Shown: in pieces, positions 44,686 through 54,655 of the stretch | How positions within the stretch are numbered: the stretch's first letter is position 1 | Layout of the letters: the number at the start of each line of letters is the position of its first letter | Assembly: GCA_902806095.1 (NCBI GenBank) | Contig: CADCVF010000077.1 | Coordinates: forward strand, 1-60,337 | Reading direction: 5' to 3' | DNA length: 60,337 nt | From: an uncultured Rubrobacteraceae bacterium | GTDB lineage: Bacteria > Actinomycetota > Rubrobacteria > Rubrobacterales > Rubrobacteraceae | Notes under the pieces: model-generated | Told to the model about the DNA's origin: nothing | Database searches by the model: none | Seen by the model: only the letters and a program-made list of their open reading frames with translations | Program-made: the position numbers and the translations under genes

Positions 44686-45156
44686 TCACTTACCCAAGAC
44701 CTGCGAGTTCGCCGCCGAGCGGAGTACCCGGATAACCACGATCACAAGCGTCACTAAGCTGGCCACCAGTCCCGTCAAAACGACGAGCGCGAACAGACCC
44801 GCCACCGGACTACCGTAGACGGCGTAGATGTCCGCTATCGGCGCCTCGTAATCCCCTGTTGGCACGAAGTGGACCCAGACGACCAGCGCCAGTCCCACGA
44901 CCGCTGTGAACAGCCAGTACCCTGCCATTAGGCGTCCCTTCGTCGTCAGGTAGAGGCCCGGCAACAACAGGGCGTAGATCAGTAAGCTGAAGGTGAACGG
45001 CGTGAGTGCCTCCTCAAACGGCCAGCCCGAGTGGTTGCCTCGGACCACGTGGTCGGTATGGTGCATGATCGCGAATGCGGTCGTGCCGGTCGCCGCGATC
45101 AGCAGCCAACGTCGCAGCTTGGTCTGTGCCGCCTGCGGTCTTGTACTCGCGTTCAT
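44686..45156 (-). CDS. Four-helix membrane protein
   Basis: The 156-residue protein has four hydrophobic segments and a conserved-looking HHTDHVVRGNHSGWPF segment between the first two, where the His residues could bind metal or heme. I cannot name a family. It is paired with the NmrA-like gene downstream. The arrangement repeats that at 3991-5239, where an NmrA-like gene also sits next to a small membrane protein. Confidence 0.7.
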   Translation of the reverse strand: MNASTRPQAAQTKLRRWLLIAATGTTAFAIMHHTDHVVRGNHSGWPFEEALTPFTFSLLIYALLLPGLYLTTKGRLMAGYWLFTAVVGLALVVWVHFVPTGDYEAPIADIYAVYGSPVAGLFALVVLTGLVASLVTLVIVVIRVLRSAANSQVLGK

Positions 45157-45271
45157 AATTGCGCTCCCCTTTCTGTGAAGCTCCTTCGGCTGTCGCTACG
45201 TTCAACGGACCGCTCAAGGAGGATAAAGGGCATCCCTCCGTGTCCTAACGCTCCTTGCGAGGAGTTTCGTC

Positions 45272-45496
45272 TCACAGGCGTCCTTTCGCTTCCAGCCTCT
45301 CCCAAACCGCGTTCCAGGTCTCTTTCCTGTCCGTGGCGACCGCCTACGCGAAGAGACGGCGCGCTATCCGGGCTCGCAGGGAGGGTACGCGGGACGCAGA
45401 CAGCGCCTGCCTCGTGCTCTCGGCCATCCACTCGTCAAGCTCTTGCTCCCGGATCTCGCGATACTGCAGCGCGTGGAGGTTGTAGTCTGCGTACAT
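45272..45496 (-). pseudogene. Small hypothetical protein with an internal TAG
   Basis: From ATG 45496 (AGGGAG upstream) the frame reads MYADYNLHALQYREIREQEL, continues to RIARRLFA, has a TAG at 45344-45346, and resumes AVATDRKETWNAVWERLEAKG to a TGA. The conserved look on both sides of the stop suggests one 75-residue protein with a nonsense codon. The family is unknown; it is divergent from the STAND regulator. Confidence 0.5.
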
Positions 45497-45607
45497 CTTT
45501 CGGGTCTCCCTTCTCGTTTATCGTCGCGCTTGAAGCGCCTCTTTGCTGGCTCCCAGAGTGCACCGCCAGGAGTCCCAACACCACAGACACCACTCAGACA
45601 TTGGCCT

Positions 45608-45623
45608 AGACACTCAAGTGTCT
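45608..45623. promoter_or_regulatory. Perfect palindrome between divergent genes
   Basis: AGACACT-CA-AGTGTCT lies about 110 bp before the STAND regulator and a similar distance from the divergent small gene. Perfect 7-bp arms suggest an operator, perhaps of the XRE regulator itself. Confidence 0.5.
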
Positions 45624-45716
45624 GACCCACCGCCAGAGAGCGTGCTACCATGCCCCTGTATCCGACGATCGCACCGCTAATCGTCGCGGGTGGGTGAGGA
45701 AGAGCAAGCCAAGAGC

Positions 45717-48086
45717 ATGGCGGTCGCACGACAGGGATCATTCGGCGCACAGCTAAGGCGCCTTAGGGAGGCTGCCGGCCTTACGCAGGAGGAGCTTGCT
45801 CTACGGGCAGGGCTCAGTTCAGACGCCGTGAGCAGGCTGGAGCGCGGCCAGCGCAGACGCCCCTACCCGCACACGGTGAGGGCTTTAGCTGGCGCCTTAG
45901 AACTCTCCGAGGACGAGCGCGACGCCTTGATCGCCTCCGCCCCCAAGCGCGCCGGCACGATCTTTACCCCGCCTGCCGGGCGCGGGGACTGGATCCCTGC
46001 GCTGCCGATGCTGCCGACGCCGCTCATCGGGCGGGAGAAGGACGCCGCCGTGGTGCGTTCGCTGCTCCAAAGGGGCGACGCGCGGCTAGTAACGCTCACA
46101 GGCCCGGCCGGGGTGGGTAAGACGCGCCTCGCCCTCGAGGTGACTCGGGACGCTGCAGAAGACTTCCCCAACGGCGTCGTCTTCGTCGACCTGGCGCCCT
46201 TGGGCGACGCCGTGCTCGTTATGTCCGCCGTTTCGCAAGCCCTAGGGTTGAGGACGACCGGCGACCGGCCCTTGCTCGAAGCCCTAGTAGCGTACCTGCG
46301 CGAGAAGCAGCTGCTCTTGGTGCTAGACAACTTCGAGCACCTGATCGAAGCGGTGCTAGAGGTGGTCGGGTTGGTAAGCTCGTGCCCTAACCTCACCGTG
46401 CTCGTAACCAGCCGAGCGCCCTTGCGCGTTAGGGGTGAGAGAAGATATCCCGTCCCGCCCCTAAGACTGCCCGCTCCCACCCATGCGCCGGACGTGAAGG
46501 AGGTTGCCGGGTCCTCGGCCGTAGAGCTGTTCGTGGAGCGTGCCCGAGAGTGTTCCCCCTCCTTCGAGCTCACGCAAGAGAACGCATTGGAAGTAGCCAC
46601 GATTTGCAGGCGCCTGGACGGGATGCCGCTGGCGCTGGAGCTCGCGGCGGCGAAGGTGGAGCTCCTGGGGCTCGTAGCGCTGCTCTCGCGGCTGAACCAG
46701 GCGCTGGAGACCGGAGGATCGCGGGACCTCCCAGAGCGCCAAAAGACGATGCGGACAACGCTTCGGTGGAGCTACGACTTGCTCTCGGAGAAGGAGAAGG
46801 TCTTGTTCCGGCGTCTCTGCGTGTTCGCTGGCGGCTTCTCTCTGGAGGCAGCTGAGACGGTGGGCGCGTCCGAAGAGGCGACTAGCGACGAGGTGCTCGG
46901 ACTCCTCGGGCGGCTGGTGGATCAGTCGCTAGTGGCGACCGATACGAGCGCGAACGGCGACGACGAGCCGCGCTACAGGATGCTCGAGCCGATCAGGCAG
47001 TTTGCGCAGGAGCTGTTGGAGGAGAGCGGAGAGGCCCAGGAGACGCGGCAGCGGCACGCCTCGTTCTTCCTCCTCCTCGCCGAAAGCGCTCAGCAGGAGC
47101 TGCTCGGACCCGATCAGGTGGAGTGGCTAGAGCGGCTGGAGAAGGAGAACGGCAACCTTAGGGCTGCAATGGATTGGGCTCTCTCAGAGGGCGACGCCGA
47201 GGTCGCCGCACGCATGAGTTGGGCGATATACCAGTTCTGGTGGCAACGCGGTCCTCACGTCGAGGGGCGCCGATGGGTGGAGGCGGTGCTGCTCAGGAGC
47301 GACCTGTCATCGGCCGGGCGAGCGAAGGCGCTTGTGGTCGCCGGGGCCTTCGGTTTGTCCCACGGCGACTACGAACAATCCCAAGGGTATTTCGAAGAAG
47401 GCCTGGGGCTGGCCCAGCGGGTAGGGGATGAGCCCCTGGCGGGTTGGGCGCGGGTCGGCTTGGGCCTGGTGGCGATGGGCAAGGCCGATCATGAGTTGGC
47501 CACGTCCCACCTCCAAGAGGCCTTGCGCTCCTTCCGCGAGGTCGACCAGGATTATTACGGCGTTGCCCACGTGACCACGTATTTGGGGATCGCAGCGCTG
47601 AGGCGCGGTGATCTGGGCCGGGCGACACAGATGTTTGAGGAGGGACTGGCGATAGCCAGAAGACTTGGCGAGAGGTTGAGCACATACATGACGCTCTACA
47701 ACCTGGCGCAGGTGGCCCTCTCCCGCAGCGACTACGACCGTGCCGCAAGCTTGTTCGAAGAAGGAGTCACCCTGTCCGAGGAAGTGGGAGACTGGGCGAA
47801 CCTCGCGTACTGCCTAGAGGGGCTTGCCGTGGTGGCCAAGGCACGGGGGGAGGCGATGCACTCTGCGCGCCTCATCGGCGCAGCCGAGGGGCTGCACGAA
47901 GCTGTTGGGGTACCCGTCTACGTCCATTACGAACCCTACCGCTCCGTCTACGAGCACACGGTGGCAGCCGTACGTTCCCGACTGGACGAGAAGGCCTTCG
48001 AGGAGGCGCGATCTGAGGGACAGGCGATGACCCTCGAGCAGGCGGTGGCGTACGCCCTCGAAGACGACGAAGGTCCGCCCGCATGA
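45717..48086 (+). CDS. XRE-STAND-TPR transcriptional regulator
   Basis: About 789 residues with the same plan as the gene at 8353: XRE HTH ([20 protein letters not shown]), STAND ATPase with Walker A GPAGVGKT, Walker [20 protein letters not shown] and [11 protein letters not shown] units follow ([54 protein letters not shown]) and the C-terminal motif [16 protein letters not shown]. The ATG at 45717 is preferred because it aligns with the paralogue start; a GTG at 45690 is also open. It is intact, and the palindrome upstream may be its operator. Confidence 0.9.
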   Translation: MAVARQGSFGAQLRRLREAAGLTQEELALRAGLSSDAVSRLERGQRRRPYPHTVRALAGALELSEDERDALIASAPKRAGTIFTPPAGRGDWIPALPMLPTPLIGREKDAAVVRSLLQRGDARLVTLTGPAGVGKTRLALEVTRDAAEDFPNGVVFVDLAPLGDAVLVMSAVSQALGLRTTGDRPLLEALVAYLREKQLLLVLDNFEHLIEAVLEVVGLVSSCPNLTVLVTSRAPLRVRGERRYPVPPLRLPAPTHAPDVKEVAGSSAVELFVERARECSPSFELTQENALEVATICRRLDGMPLALELAAAKVELLGLVALLSRLNQALETGGSRDLPERQKTMRTTLRWSYDLLSEKEKVLFRRLCVFAGGFSLEAAETVGASEEATSDEVLGLLGRLVDQSLVATDTSANGDDEPRYRMLEPIRQFAQELLEESGEAQETRQRHASFFLLLAESAQQELLGPDQVEWLERLEKENGNLRAAMDWALSEGDAEVAARMSWAIYQFWWQRGPHVEGRRWVEAVLLRSDLSSAGRAKALVVAGAFGLSHGDYEQSQGYFEEGLGLAQRVGDEPLAGWARVGLGLVAMGKADHELATSHLQEALRSFREVDQDYYGVAHVTTYLGIAALRRGDLGRATQMFEEGLAIARRLGERLSTYMTLYNLAQVALSRSDYDRAASLFEEGVTLSEEVGDWANLAYCLEGLAVVAKARGEAMHSARLIGAAEGLHEAVGVPVYVHYEPYRSVYEHTVAAVRSRLDEKAFEEARSEGQAMTLEQAVAYALEDDEGPPA

Positions 48087-48363
48087 ACAGCGAGCATAGC
48101 GTGCGATCGTAGGATCCGACTGGAGAAGTCAAGGATCTTTGGGAACTTGCGAGGCCTCGACACACCCCTGACTAAGAAGATCGCCTATTCGGCTACCGGC
48201 CCTAAGCCACCACGATGCTTTACCGTCAAATCGATGCGCTCTGCCTCACGCCTCCATTCGACCAAGAGTGCCTCTTTGGCGAGTTGCAGTAAGTTAGCAC
48301 CGGCCTTCGTGCCGAAGCTTCTTTGGGCTCCGAAGGTTTCCCTGCAAATCCCCACAAAATAGG

Positions 48364-48547
48364 GAGCCGACGAGCGGACTCGAACCGCTGACCTGCTCCA
48401 GCTACGAGTTTGCTTGAGCGCACTCTAGCCCGTACTAGTGTGTCCGGGAATAGCGCTTATCTATGGGGTTTTCGGCACGTCTGGCAAGGCTGCGTGTCCA
48501 CTGCGTACAAGCCTGTACTAGCCCGGTTGCAGTACGGGTTGCAGTAA
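48364..48547 (-). repeat. tRNA-Thr 3'-half attachment-site copy 6 with class C arms
   Basis: Core 48364-48408 is preceded by CCTGCAAATCCCCAC, the shared left spacer. The paired repeat TTGCAGTACGGG/TTGCAGTAAAC lies at 48527-48547. A further core (copy 7) begins only 24 bp later, so two sites stand in tandem. Confidence 0.65.
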
Positions 48548-48570
48548 ACCCATCGGAGAAATCGCTGATC

Positions 48571-48690
48571 GCTGACCTGCTCATCACGAGTGATCGGTCA
48601 GGCGTTGCGGGGTGTGCAGGGGATTGCAAATGCCGCATATTTAGAGGGGTTTCCTTTCCCTGCCTTGCTGAGTGTTGCACCGTATTGCGC
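48571..48690 (-). repeat. Partial attachment-site copy 7 with class B flank
   Basis: Only GCTGACCTGCTCATCACGAG (48571-48590) of the core remains; the T-loop and acceptor part are gone. The right flank is class B (GCGTTGCGGGGTGTGCAGG ... TTGCACCGTATTGCGCTCCC), ending in a single TGGTATCA instead of a pair. Confidence 0.55.
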
Positions 48691-49000
48691 TCCCGGTGGT
48701 ATCAAGAGGAGCGACAGCTACAGCCTGACGGCAGGTCCAATGGCACGGACCCGCGGACCTTCGGAGCCACAATCCGCAGACACGTGTTTCTTGGCGTTGC
48801 CGGAGGTCGCAGAAACGGCTTAGATAGGCAGATTTCTTTGCTTCCGGGTGCTCTTCGTTTCTTCGTGTTGCGTCCTGAATGATGTCGGAAGTGGTGTCAA
48901 GTGGCATCACTGTGGGCAGGTGACACGGGCTCAACATCGTTGTCATTCCTCATGTACAGGAGCATGCTTTCGTCGAATTTCGTAAGCGTGGGCGGAGAGA
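48691..49000. other. Gene-poor stretch
   Basis: No gene is supported between the tandem attachment sites and the end of the cyclase-STAND gene. Confidence 0.4.
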
Positions 49001-51889
49001 TCAGCCGCCTGCCTCCTCCAACGCGTAGGAGATGGCCTCCTCCAGCGTCATTGCTCGTCCCTCGGTCCAAGCCTCCTGCCACTCTGCCTCATCCAGTTGA
49101 GAGCGGGCGGCTGCGAGGTAGGGCTGTGTCAGCGCGTCTTCTCCGGCGTCCTGGGGGATGCCCATCACCTCGTTCAGCTTCTCCACCACTCCATATAGCC
49201 TGGCTGTACGCTCGGCTTCTCCCTGAGCTGCGGCAGCGCTGGCCAGCGCCTCCAAAGTGTTGGGAGCCATTAGCTTGTCGCCCAGCTCCCGCCGTAACCC
49301 GAGGCCCTGCGCAAACAGGGCCTTGGCCTGCTCTGAACTGCCTTGGAGCAACGCCGCCCACCCCAGGTTCTCGAGGACCTCGGCAAGGTAGTAGTTTCTG
49401 TTCGTCCGCTCCCGCAGCATCGAGGCGGCTTCTTCGCTGACTGCTGTCGCTCGCTCGATGTCGTCTTGAAGCAACAATGTGTGTCCCAGGTGAGTCAAGA
49501 TACCGGCAATGATCGCTGGATCGCCCGACGCTCGCCCCAGCGTCAGTGCCTCTTCCAAGAGCTCCCTAGCCCGATCGAGCTCGTCCCCCAACATGCACGT
49601 GGCCCCCAGCGTCCAGAGGGAATGCGCGGCCCCTCTGATGCTCCCGGCTTCCCGGCTGAGCGCCAGACTTTCCTCTAACAGCTCCATCGCCCGGTCGAGC
49701 TCGCCCCGGTTGCCCACCGCCATCGCCAACGCTCTTCGGAGGTTGGACGCGGTGCTGTCCCCGCTTCCTGTCCGGAAACGCTCCACACCTTCCAGCTCAA
49801 GGCCCTCCTCACCAGCCCCTATCGCCCGGTCGAGGTCGCCCTGCATCATTGCCAGCCAGGAAACCCTATACAGCGCCTTTGCACGCGCTGCCCTAGTTGC
49901 TGGACTGGACTTTGCCAGCGCCTCCTCTAGCCACCTGAGCCCCTCGGCGAAGTGTCCCTGCCAGTACCAGAACTCTCCCAGTGCCGCTCCCATCCGCAGC
50001 CCCATCTCGGCATCTTGGCCCTGCCCAAGTGACCAGGAGAGGGCTGCCCTGATGTTGTCGTGCTCTTCCTCAAGCCGATCCAGCCACGCCGCCTGTTGCG
50101 GTCCCTCCACTTGCGGTTCGGCCTCCTCGGCCAGGGAGAGGAAGTATTGAGCATGAAGCCTCCTCAGCTCCTCGCTCTCCTGCAGCTTCTCTCTGGCGTA
50201 CTCGTGGATAGTCTCGAGCATCACGAATCTAGGCTCTCCCCCTACCCCCTCCTCCTGCTTGAGAAGGCTCTTGTCCACCAGGGAGGCCAGCCCGTCGAGC
50301 ACGTCAACGGGCAAGTCGCCCTCGGCGTCGCAGATGGCTTCTATGGCCTCCAGGGTGCGTCCCCCCGCGAATACAGAAAGCCTGGCGAAGAGCACCTTCT
50401 CGCCCTCCTCGAGTAACCCAAAGCTCCATTCTATGGTTCCCCTGAGCGTTTGCTGCCTTTCAGGGAGATCTCGTGCTCCTCCGGTAAGGAGCTTCAGGCG
50501 GTTGCCAAGGCGTCCTAGCATCTTCTGGGGGGAGAGGACTTTGATGCGCGCCGCAGCAAGCTCTATGGCCAGGGGCAATCCGTCGAGCCTGTAGCAGATC
50601 TCCGCTACGGCAGGGGCGTTATCGTTGGTCACGGAGAAGTCGGCTTTGGCGGCCTGGGCCCGCTCCACGAAGAGTCTTACCGCCTCATACTGGGTAAGAC
50701 GCTCCACCGACAGTAGCCGCTCCGGGTCAGGCAGGCCAAGCGGAGGTACCGCATACTCGTGCTCTCCGTAGAGCCTCAAGGGTATGCGGCTTGTGGCGAG
50801 CACTTTCAGGTTGGAGGCGGCCGCAAGCAGCCCGGTAACCACAGGCGCCGCCTCCAGGACCTGCTCGAAGTTGTCCGCCACCAGGAGGATATGCTTCTCG
50901 CCGAGATAGTACTCGAGGCTCTCTAGCAGCGGTTGCCCGCCCGCTTCCTTCACTCCGAGCGTCCCCGCCACAGCGGGCAACACGAGCTCCGGATCGCTTA
51001 TGGCTGCCAGCGAGACGAAGAATACCCCATCCGCGAACCTCTCCGTAAGCTCCGCCGCAGCCTGCAAGCCAAGGCGCGTCTTTCCCGTCCCTCCCGCTCC
51101 CGTTAGGGTCAAGAGCCTAACCTCGGGACGCGAAAGCCGTTCGCAGACCTCAGCGACTGCCTTCTCGCGCCCTATGAGGGGAGTTGGCTGGAAGGGGAGA
51201 TTGTTGCGATAAGCGTCGAGGGTTCCAAGCGGAGGGAACTCCACAGGTATTCCAGGAGCGAGGAGCTGGAAGACCCTCTCTGGCCTGAAGAGGTCCTTGA
51301 GGCGATGTTCGCCGAGGTCCCTGAGATTCGCCTCCGCAGGAAGCTGATCTCGGACCAACTCCTGAGTAGGTAGCGAGAGCAGCACCTGCCCTCCGTGGGC
51401 AGCAGAGAGCAGCCTGGCAACCCTGTTTACAGGAGGACCGAAGTAGTCCCCGTCTCTCTCCTGTGCTGCTCCTGTGTGCAAAGCCATCCTCACCCTAAGG
51501 GTTCCGATGTGCTCCCACTCGGAAGAGAGGAGCCTGCGCTGTGTCTCCAGGGCGGCTTGCAGGGCATCAGGGGCAGTTAGGAAGGCACAACAGAAGGCGT
51601 CACCAACCGTCTTGAAGACGTAACCACCACACCCCTCTACGACCGACCTGAGTAGTTCGTCGTGGCGGATCAAAGCCACTTGCATGGCCGGGGCATTATC
51701 CTGCCAGAGCCTGGTGGAGCCCTCTATGTCGGTGAAAAGAAAGGTGAGAGTGCCTGTTGGGGGCTGGCCACTAACTTTACATCCTCCTTGCTTACCTTGA
51801 GAGGACACTATAGCAGCGCAGCCTTCCCTGGACCCTCTGTTCGCCCATCCTCCACATCCGGCTGCTGACCAACCGTGGCAGAGAATCAA
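49001..51889 (-). CDS. Class III adenylate/guanylate cyclase-STAND-TPR protein
   Basis: About 930-960 residues. The N-terminal class III cyclase domain has both metal Asp residues (D54 in FLFTDIEGST, D97 in FKTVGDAF), Lys93, and N155/R159 in PPVNRVARLL. Next comes a STAND ATPase (Walker A GAGGTGKT 264-271, Walker B ILLVADNFEQ, LATSRIPLR, GLPLAIEL), then long TPRs and the C-terminal motif TEGRAMTLEEAISYAL, shared with the XRE paralogues. It probably makes a cyclic nucleotide in response to a signal bound by the TPR part. The start is uncertain: ATG 51889, GTG 51808, or a GTT behind AAGGAGG. Confidence 0.88.
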   Translation of the reverse strand: MILCHGWSAAGCGGWANRGSREGCAAIVSSQGKQGGCKVSGQPPTGTLTFLFTDIEGSTRLWQDNAPAMQVALIRHDELLRSVVEGCGGYVFKTVGDAFCCAFLTAPDALQAALETQRRLLSSEWEHIGTLRVRMALHTGAAQERDGDYFGPPVNRVARLLSAAHGGQVLLSLPTQELVRDQLPAEANLRDLGEHRLKDLFRPERVFQLLAPGIPVEFPPLGTLDAYRNNLPFQPTPLIGREKAVAEVCERLSRPEVRLLTLTGAGGTGKTRLGLQAAAELTERFADGVFFVSLAAISDPELVLPAVAGTLGVKEAGGQPLLESLEYYLGEKHILLVADNFEQVLEAAPVVTGLLAAASNLKVLATSRIPLRLYGEHEYAVPPLGLPDPERLLSVERLTQYEAVRLFVERAQAAKADFSVTNDNAPAVAEICYRLDGLPLAIELAAARIKVLSPQKMLGRLGNRLKLLTGGARDLPERQQTLRGTIEWSFGLLEEGEKVLFARLSVFAGGRTLEAIEAICDAEGDLPVDVLDGLASLVDKSLLKQEEGVGGEPRFVMLETIHEYAREKLQESEELRRLHAQYFLSLAEEAEPQVEGPQQAAWLDRLEEEHDNIRAALSWSLGQGQDAEMGLRMGAALGEFWYWQGHFAEGLRWLEEALAKSSPATRAARAKALYRVSWLAMMQGDLDRAIGAGEEGLELEGVERFRTGSGDSTASNLRRALAMAVGNRGELDRAMELLEESLALSREAGSIRGAAHSLWTLGATCMLGDELDRARELLEEALTLGRASGDPAIIAGILTHLGHTLLLQDDIERATAVSEEAASMLRERTNRNYYLAEVLENLGWAALLQGSSEQAKALFAQGLGLRRELGDKLMAPNTLEALASAAAAQGEAERTARLYGVVEKLNEVMGIPQDAGEDALTQPYLAAARSQLDEAEWQEAWTEGRAMTLEEAISYALEEAGG

Positions 51890-52269
51890 ACCTTTGGGCC
51901 GTTGCTCAGGGAGGCGGGGCTAGCGTGGGAGCGGCCGCGCCGCAGCCGGGCGCGTTATGTTGTGTGGCCCTGTTCCGGGGCCTCACCCACGTGCGGCACT
52001 AAAGGCGAAGAGCCATTACGAAGCAGAACGAGGTAAGCGCCAGCCACGAGGGGGCGGAGGGATTCGTCTCGAAGCCAAGGAGCTTCCAAGACTCACTATT
52101 TGTTGCTGATCAGGTGATCCTCGAGGCGCCCAGACCAGGGAGGCCAGGGACTACAGGCACATGTACGCTCAGGAGGATGAGCCGCAGGCCTGGGAGGACC
52201 TCATCGGCTGTATAGAGAGTGAGGGCGAGGAAGACGCCCAAGGATTCGACGGAGCCTTGGGCCAACGGG
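51890..52269. other. Gene-poor stretch before attachment-site copy 8
   Basis: No gene is supported. A short frame at 52161 is acidic and unlike any family I know. Confidence 0.4.
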
Positions 52270-52394
52270 TTGCAGTACGGTTGCGGTATAGCGAGGCTCG
52301 GCTGCTCCGATGTGCCTCATGTTTTGCCTGCAAATCGCGATAAAATAGAAAGCCGGCGAGCGGACTCGAACCGCTGACCTAGTCTCTTTACGAG
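52270..52394 (-). repeat. tRNA-Thr 3'-half attachment-site copy 8 with class C arms on its left
   Basis: Paired repeat TTGCAGTACGG/TTGCGGTATA (52270-52289), left spacer GCCTGCAAATCGCGA, then core 52350-52394. The stem region differs (CTAGTCTCTTTACGAG), but the T-arm and CTCGTA end are conserved. An IS256 fragment begins about 20 bp to the right. Confidence 0.62.
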
Positions 52395-52416
52395 TCGGCC
52401 GCGGCGGTTTCCGCCC

Positions 52417-52940
52417 CATGTCGCCGGGTGCATTTCATGAGAAACGCCCTTTCCCTGGTGCCCAAGGCGGCCCAGGAGATAGTCGGCGCAACCATTCGCA
52501 CCGTCTTCGCCCAGCCCGATGCCCAGAGCGCCCGCGAGCAGTGGCGCAGGGTCTCAGAGGGTTTCCGACATCGGTTTGGGAGGCTCTCGGAGTTGATGGA
52601 GGAGGCCGAGGAAGACGTCTTGGCCTATGCCACCTTCCCTCAAGAGCATTGGCAGAAGATATGGTCAAACAACCCGCTTGAGCGGCTAAACAAGGAGGTC
52701 AAGAGGAGTACCAACGTGGTGGGGATCTTCCCGAATGAGGCGGCGGTGATAAGGCTCGTAGGCTCTGTGCTCTCGGAGCAACACGACGAGTGGCAGGTCT
52801 GCAAACGTTACTTCAGCGCCGGGTCCTTGGCGAAGCTGGATCGAAGGGAGGAACAGATGGCGGAACAGCCGCAACTGGTGGCGAGCTGAGGAGCGGTGAG
52901 GAGTGGAGCTGCACGAGGCTTTTACACACTTGACAGGACG
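52417..52940 (+). pseudogene. IS256-family transposase, C-terminal relic with right IS end
   Basis: The frame CRRVHFMRN leads to ALSLVPKAAQEIVGATIRTV, TFPQEHWQKIWSNNPLERLN and KEVKRSTNVVGIFPNEAAVI. This is the C-terminal ~150 residues of IS256 transposases, with the WSNNPLERLNKEVKRR signature. It is intact to the stop at 52889. The right IS end (CTTTTACACACTTGACAGGACG) follows. The left two thirds are lost at the attachment site, so the breakpoint coincides with it. Confidence 0.8.
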
Positions 52941-53367
52941 CATACCATTGAGATGGGGTACAGAAGCCTCGTGCCGCAGGCGCCCGCATCCCGACCTTCG
53001 GAGCACCCTAACAGGCGAATTTCGATAGAGCTACCTACCTTTATGTGAGTCGTTGAGGTACATATCCTGGATGGCTCCCATCAGGGCTGAGGATGAGTTT
53101 CTAAGTTGAACCTTTCTTTGCATACTTGAACCCTTCTTTGCATACAGTGCAGCAGATTCAGATATCCGAGGTCACGGCACGGGCTTCATGGTCCCTGCAG
53201 CGGGGCCTAGTGTGCACTAACCATGAGCGACTCCTTTACATGACCGTTACAAATCTTGTCAGAATTACATCAAAGTGGGGACAGCCTTGCAAATGCGATT
53301 ATCCCGGAGTCCAGGTCACCTTATACTAGCTAGATCGACTCATAGATGACGCTGTAAGGAGAACCCG
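52941..53367. other. Intergenic region before the F420-type oxidoreductase
   Basis: No gene is supported. A 20-bp tandem repeat (listed separately) and the leader of the oxidoreductase gene lie here. The base composition is less GC-rich than the surroundings. Confidence 0.45.
53106..53145. repeat. 20-bp tandem direct repeat
   Basis: TTGAACCTTTCTTTGCATAC is followed at once by a copy with one T-to-C change. It lies 220 bp before the oxidoreductase start. It could be a pair of regulator binding sites or simple slippage. Confidence 0.5.
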
Positions 53368-54267
53368 ATGGTTGAGAAGCCATACCTCTTTGCCAACGAC
53401 CATCCAAGACGGAGAGCGGACGTAATTGCGCTGGCCCAAGAGGCAGAGGCCCGAGATTTTCCGGGTCTCTTCTCGGAGAGCCCCGGTGACAACCTGGCGC
53501 TCTCGCTCGCCCTGCTGGATCGTACCAAGCGAATCGCCGTCGGCACCGGTATCGCAGGCATCTACCTGCGCCATCCCCACACCATGGCGACTGGGGCCTC
53601 CTTGATCGAGGAGCTGCACCCGAAACGTTTCCTGCTGGGCCTGGGCACTTCACACGTGCCGTTTCACGAGGAGATGGAAGTCCGCTACGGTAAGCCTCTG
53701 GACGACATGCGGCGCTACGTGCAGAATATACGCTCTGTAACCGAAGGAGCGCCGTGTCCTCCCATTATTGTGGCGGCTTTGCGCAAGCGGATGAGCACTC
53801 TGGCCGGGGAGATTGGGGACGGGGTGATGTGGGCGAATGCTGCGCTTTCACACCTGCCGTTTTCGCTCGCCCAGATTCCGCCTGAACGACGATCTACTAT
53901 GATCTTGAGCAACTCGGCCCCGGCGTGCGTTTCGGAAGACCGTGGGGCTGCGCTCATGGCGATCCGGCGCTACTTGCTGTTCTACCTGAAACTCCCAAAC
54001 TACCAGAACTACTTTGTCGAGGCCGGCTACGAAGAGGAGGTGATGGCCGCCCGATCCGCGATAGGCGACGGTGACGACGAAAGCCTGATGGCCAAGATCC
54101 CAGAGAGGATGGCTTCCGATGTCGCAATCTTCGGCACGAAGTCTGAAGTACTCGAGAAAGCTGAAGCCTGGGCTGCGGCAGGCATCACCCACCTCGTGCT
54201 CGACTGCACCTCCACGACCGGCGATAATCTCAAAGCCGCCTACGAGGTTATCGACGCCTTCGCATAG
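53368..54267 (+). CDS. LLM-class (luciferase-like) F420-dependent oxidoreductase
   Basis: The 299-residue protein has the TIM-barrel pattern of the family: AVGTGIAGIYLRHPHTMATG, then ELHPKRFLLGLGTSH, PPIIVAAL and AGEIGDGVMWANA. Near the end comes GTKSEVLEKAEAWAAAGITHLVL. These enzymes use reduced F420 or FMN to reduce or oxidise varied substrates. The ATG has AAGGAG upstream. It is complete, in contrast to the degraded relative at 26.6 kb, from which it differs in sequence. Confidence 0.87.
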   Translation: MVEKPYLFANDHPRRRADVIALAQEAEARDFPGLFSESPGDNLALSLALLDRTKRIAVGTGIAGIYLRHPHTMATGASLIEELHPKRFLLGLGTSHVPFHEEMEVRYGKPLDDMRRYVQNIRSVTEGAPCPPIIVAALRKRMSTLAGEIGDGVMWANAALSHLPFSLAQIPPERRSTMILSNSAPACVSEDRGAALMAIRRYLLFYLKLPNYQNYFVEAGYEEEVMAARSAIGDGDDESLMAKIPERMASDVAIFGTKSEVLEKAEAWAAAGITHLVLDCTSTTGDNLKAAYEVIDAFA

Positions 54268-54482
54268 AGGAGTTTGCAGAATAATTGCAAGCTTGCGAGG
54301 CCGTGGATAATGAGCGCCTGCTTAAGGTAATTCAGGCTGAGGGTGCTCGGCGCCTTAGACTTTCCGCCATGGGCGACTTCTCACGGTCTACGGTGAGGCT
54401 ACACTCCCAACGGTAGCGAGTCCATCCTTCTCGGATGAGCCGCCCCACGACGATGACCACCTCGGAGAAAGCGTACTCAAGA

Positions 54483-54655
54483 GAGCCGACGAGCGGACTC
54501 GAACCGCTGACCTGCTCATTGCGAGTGATCACTCAGGCGTTGCAGGGGGTTGCACAGGATTGCAAACACCGCACATCTGAGCCTTGTTCCTTGCTGTGCT
54601 TTGCCCCGTGTGGCATCGCATTGCGCTCCCGGTGGTGTCAGAGTGGTGTCAACCA
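54483..54655 (-). repeat. tRNA-Thr 3'-half attachment-site copy 9 with class B arms
   Basis: Core 54483-54525 reads, on the minus strand, CTCGCAATGAGCAGGTCAGC and on to the acceptor end. The right flank is class B (GCGTTGCAGGGGGTTGCACAGG) with the paired repeat TGGTGTCAGAG/TGGTGTCAACC at about 54633-54654. Confidence 0.65.
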
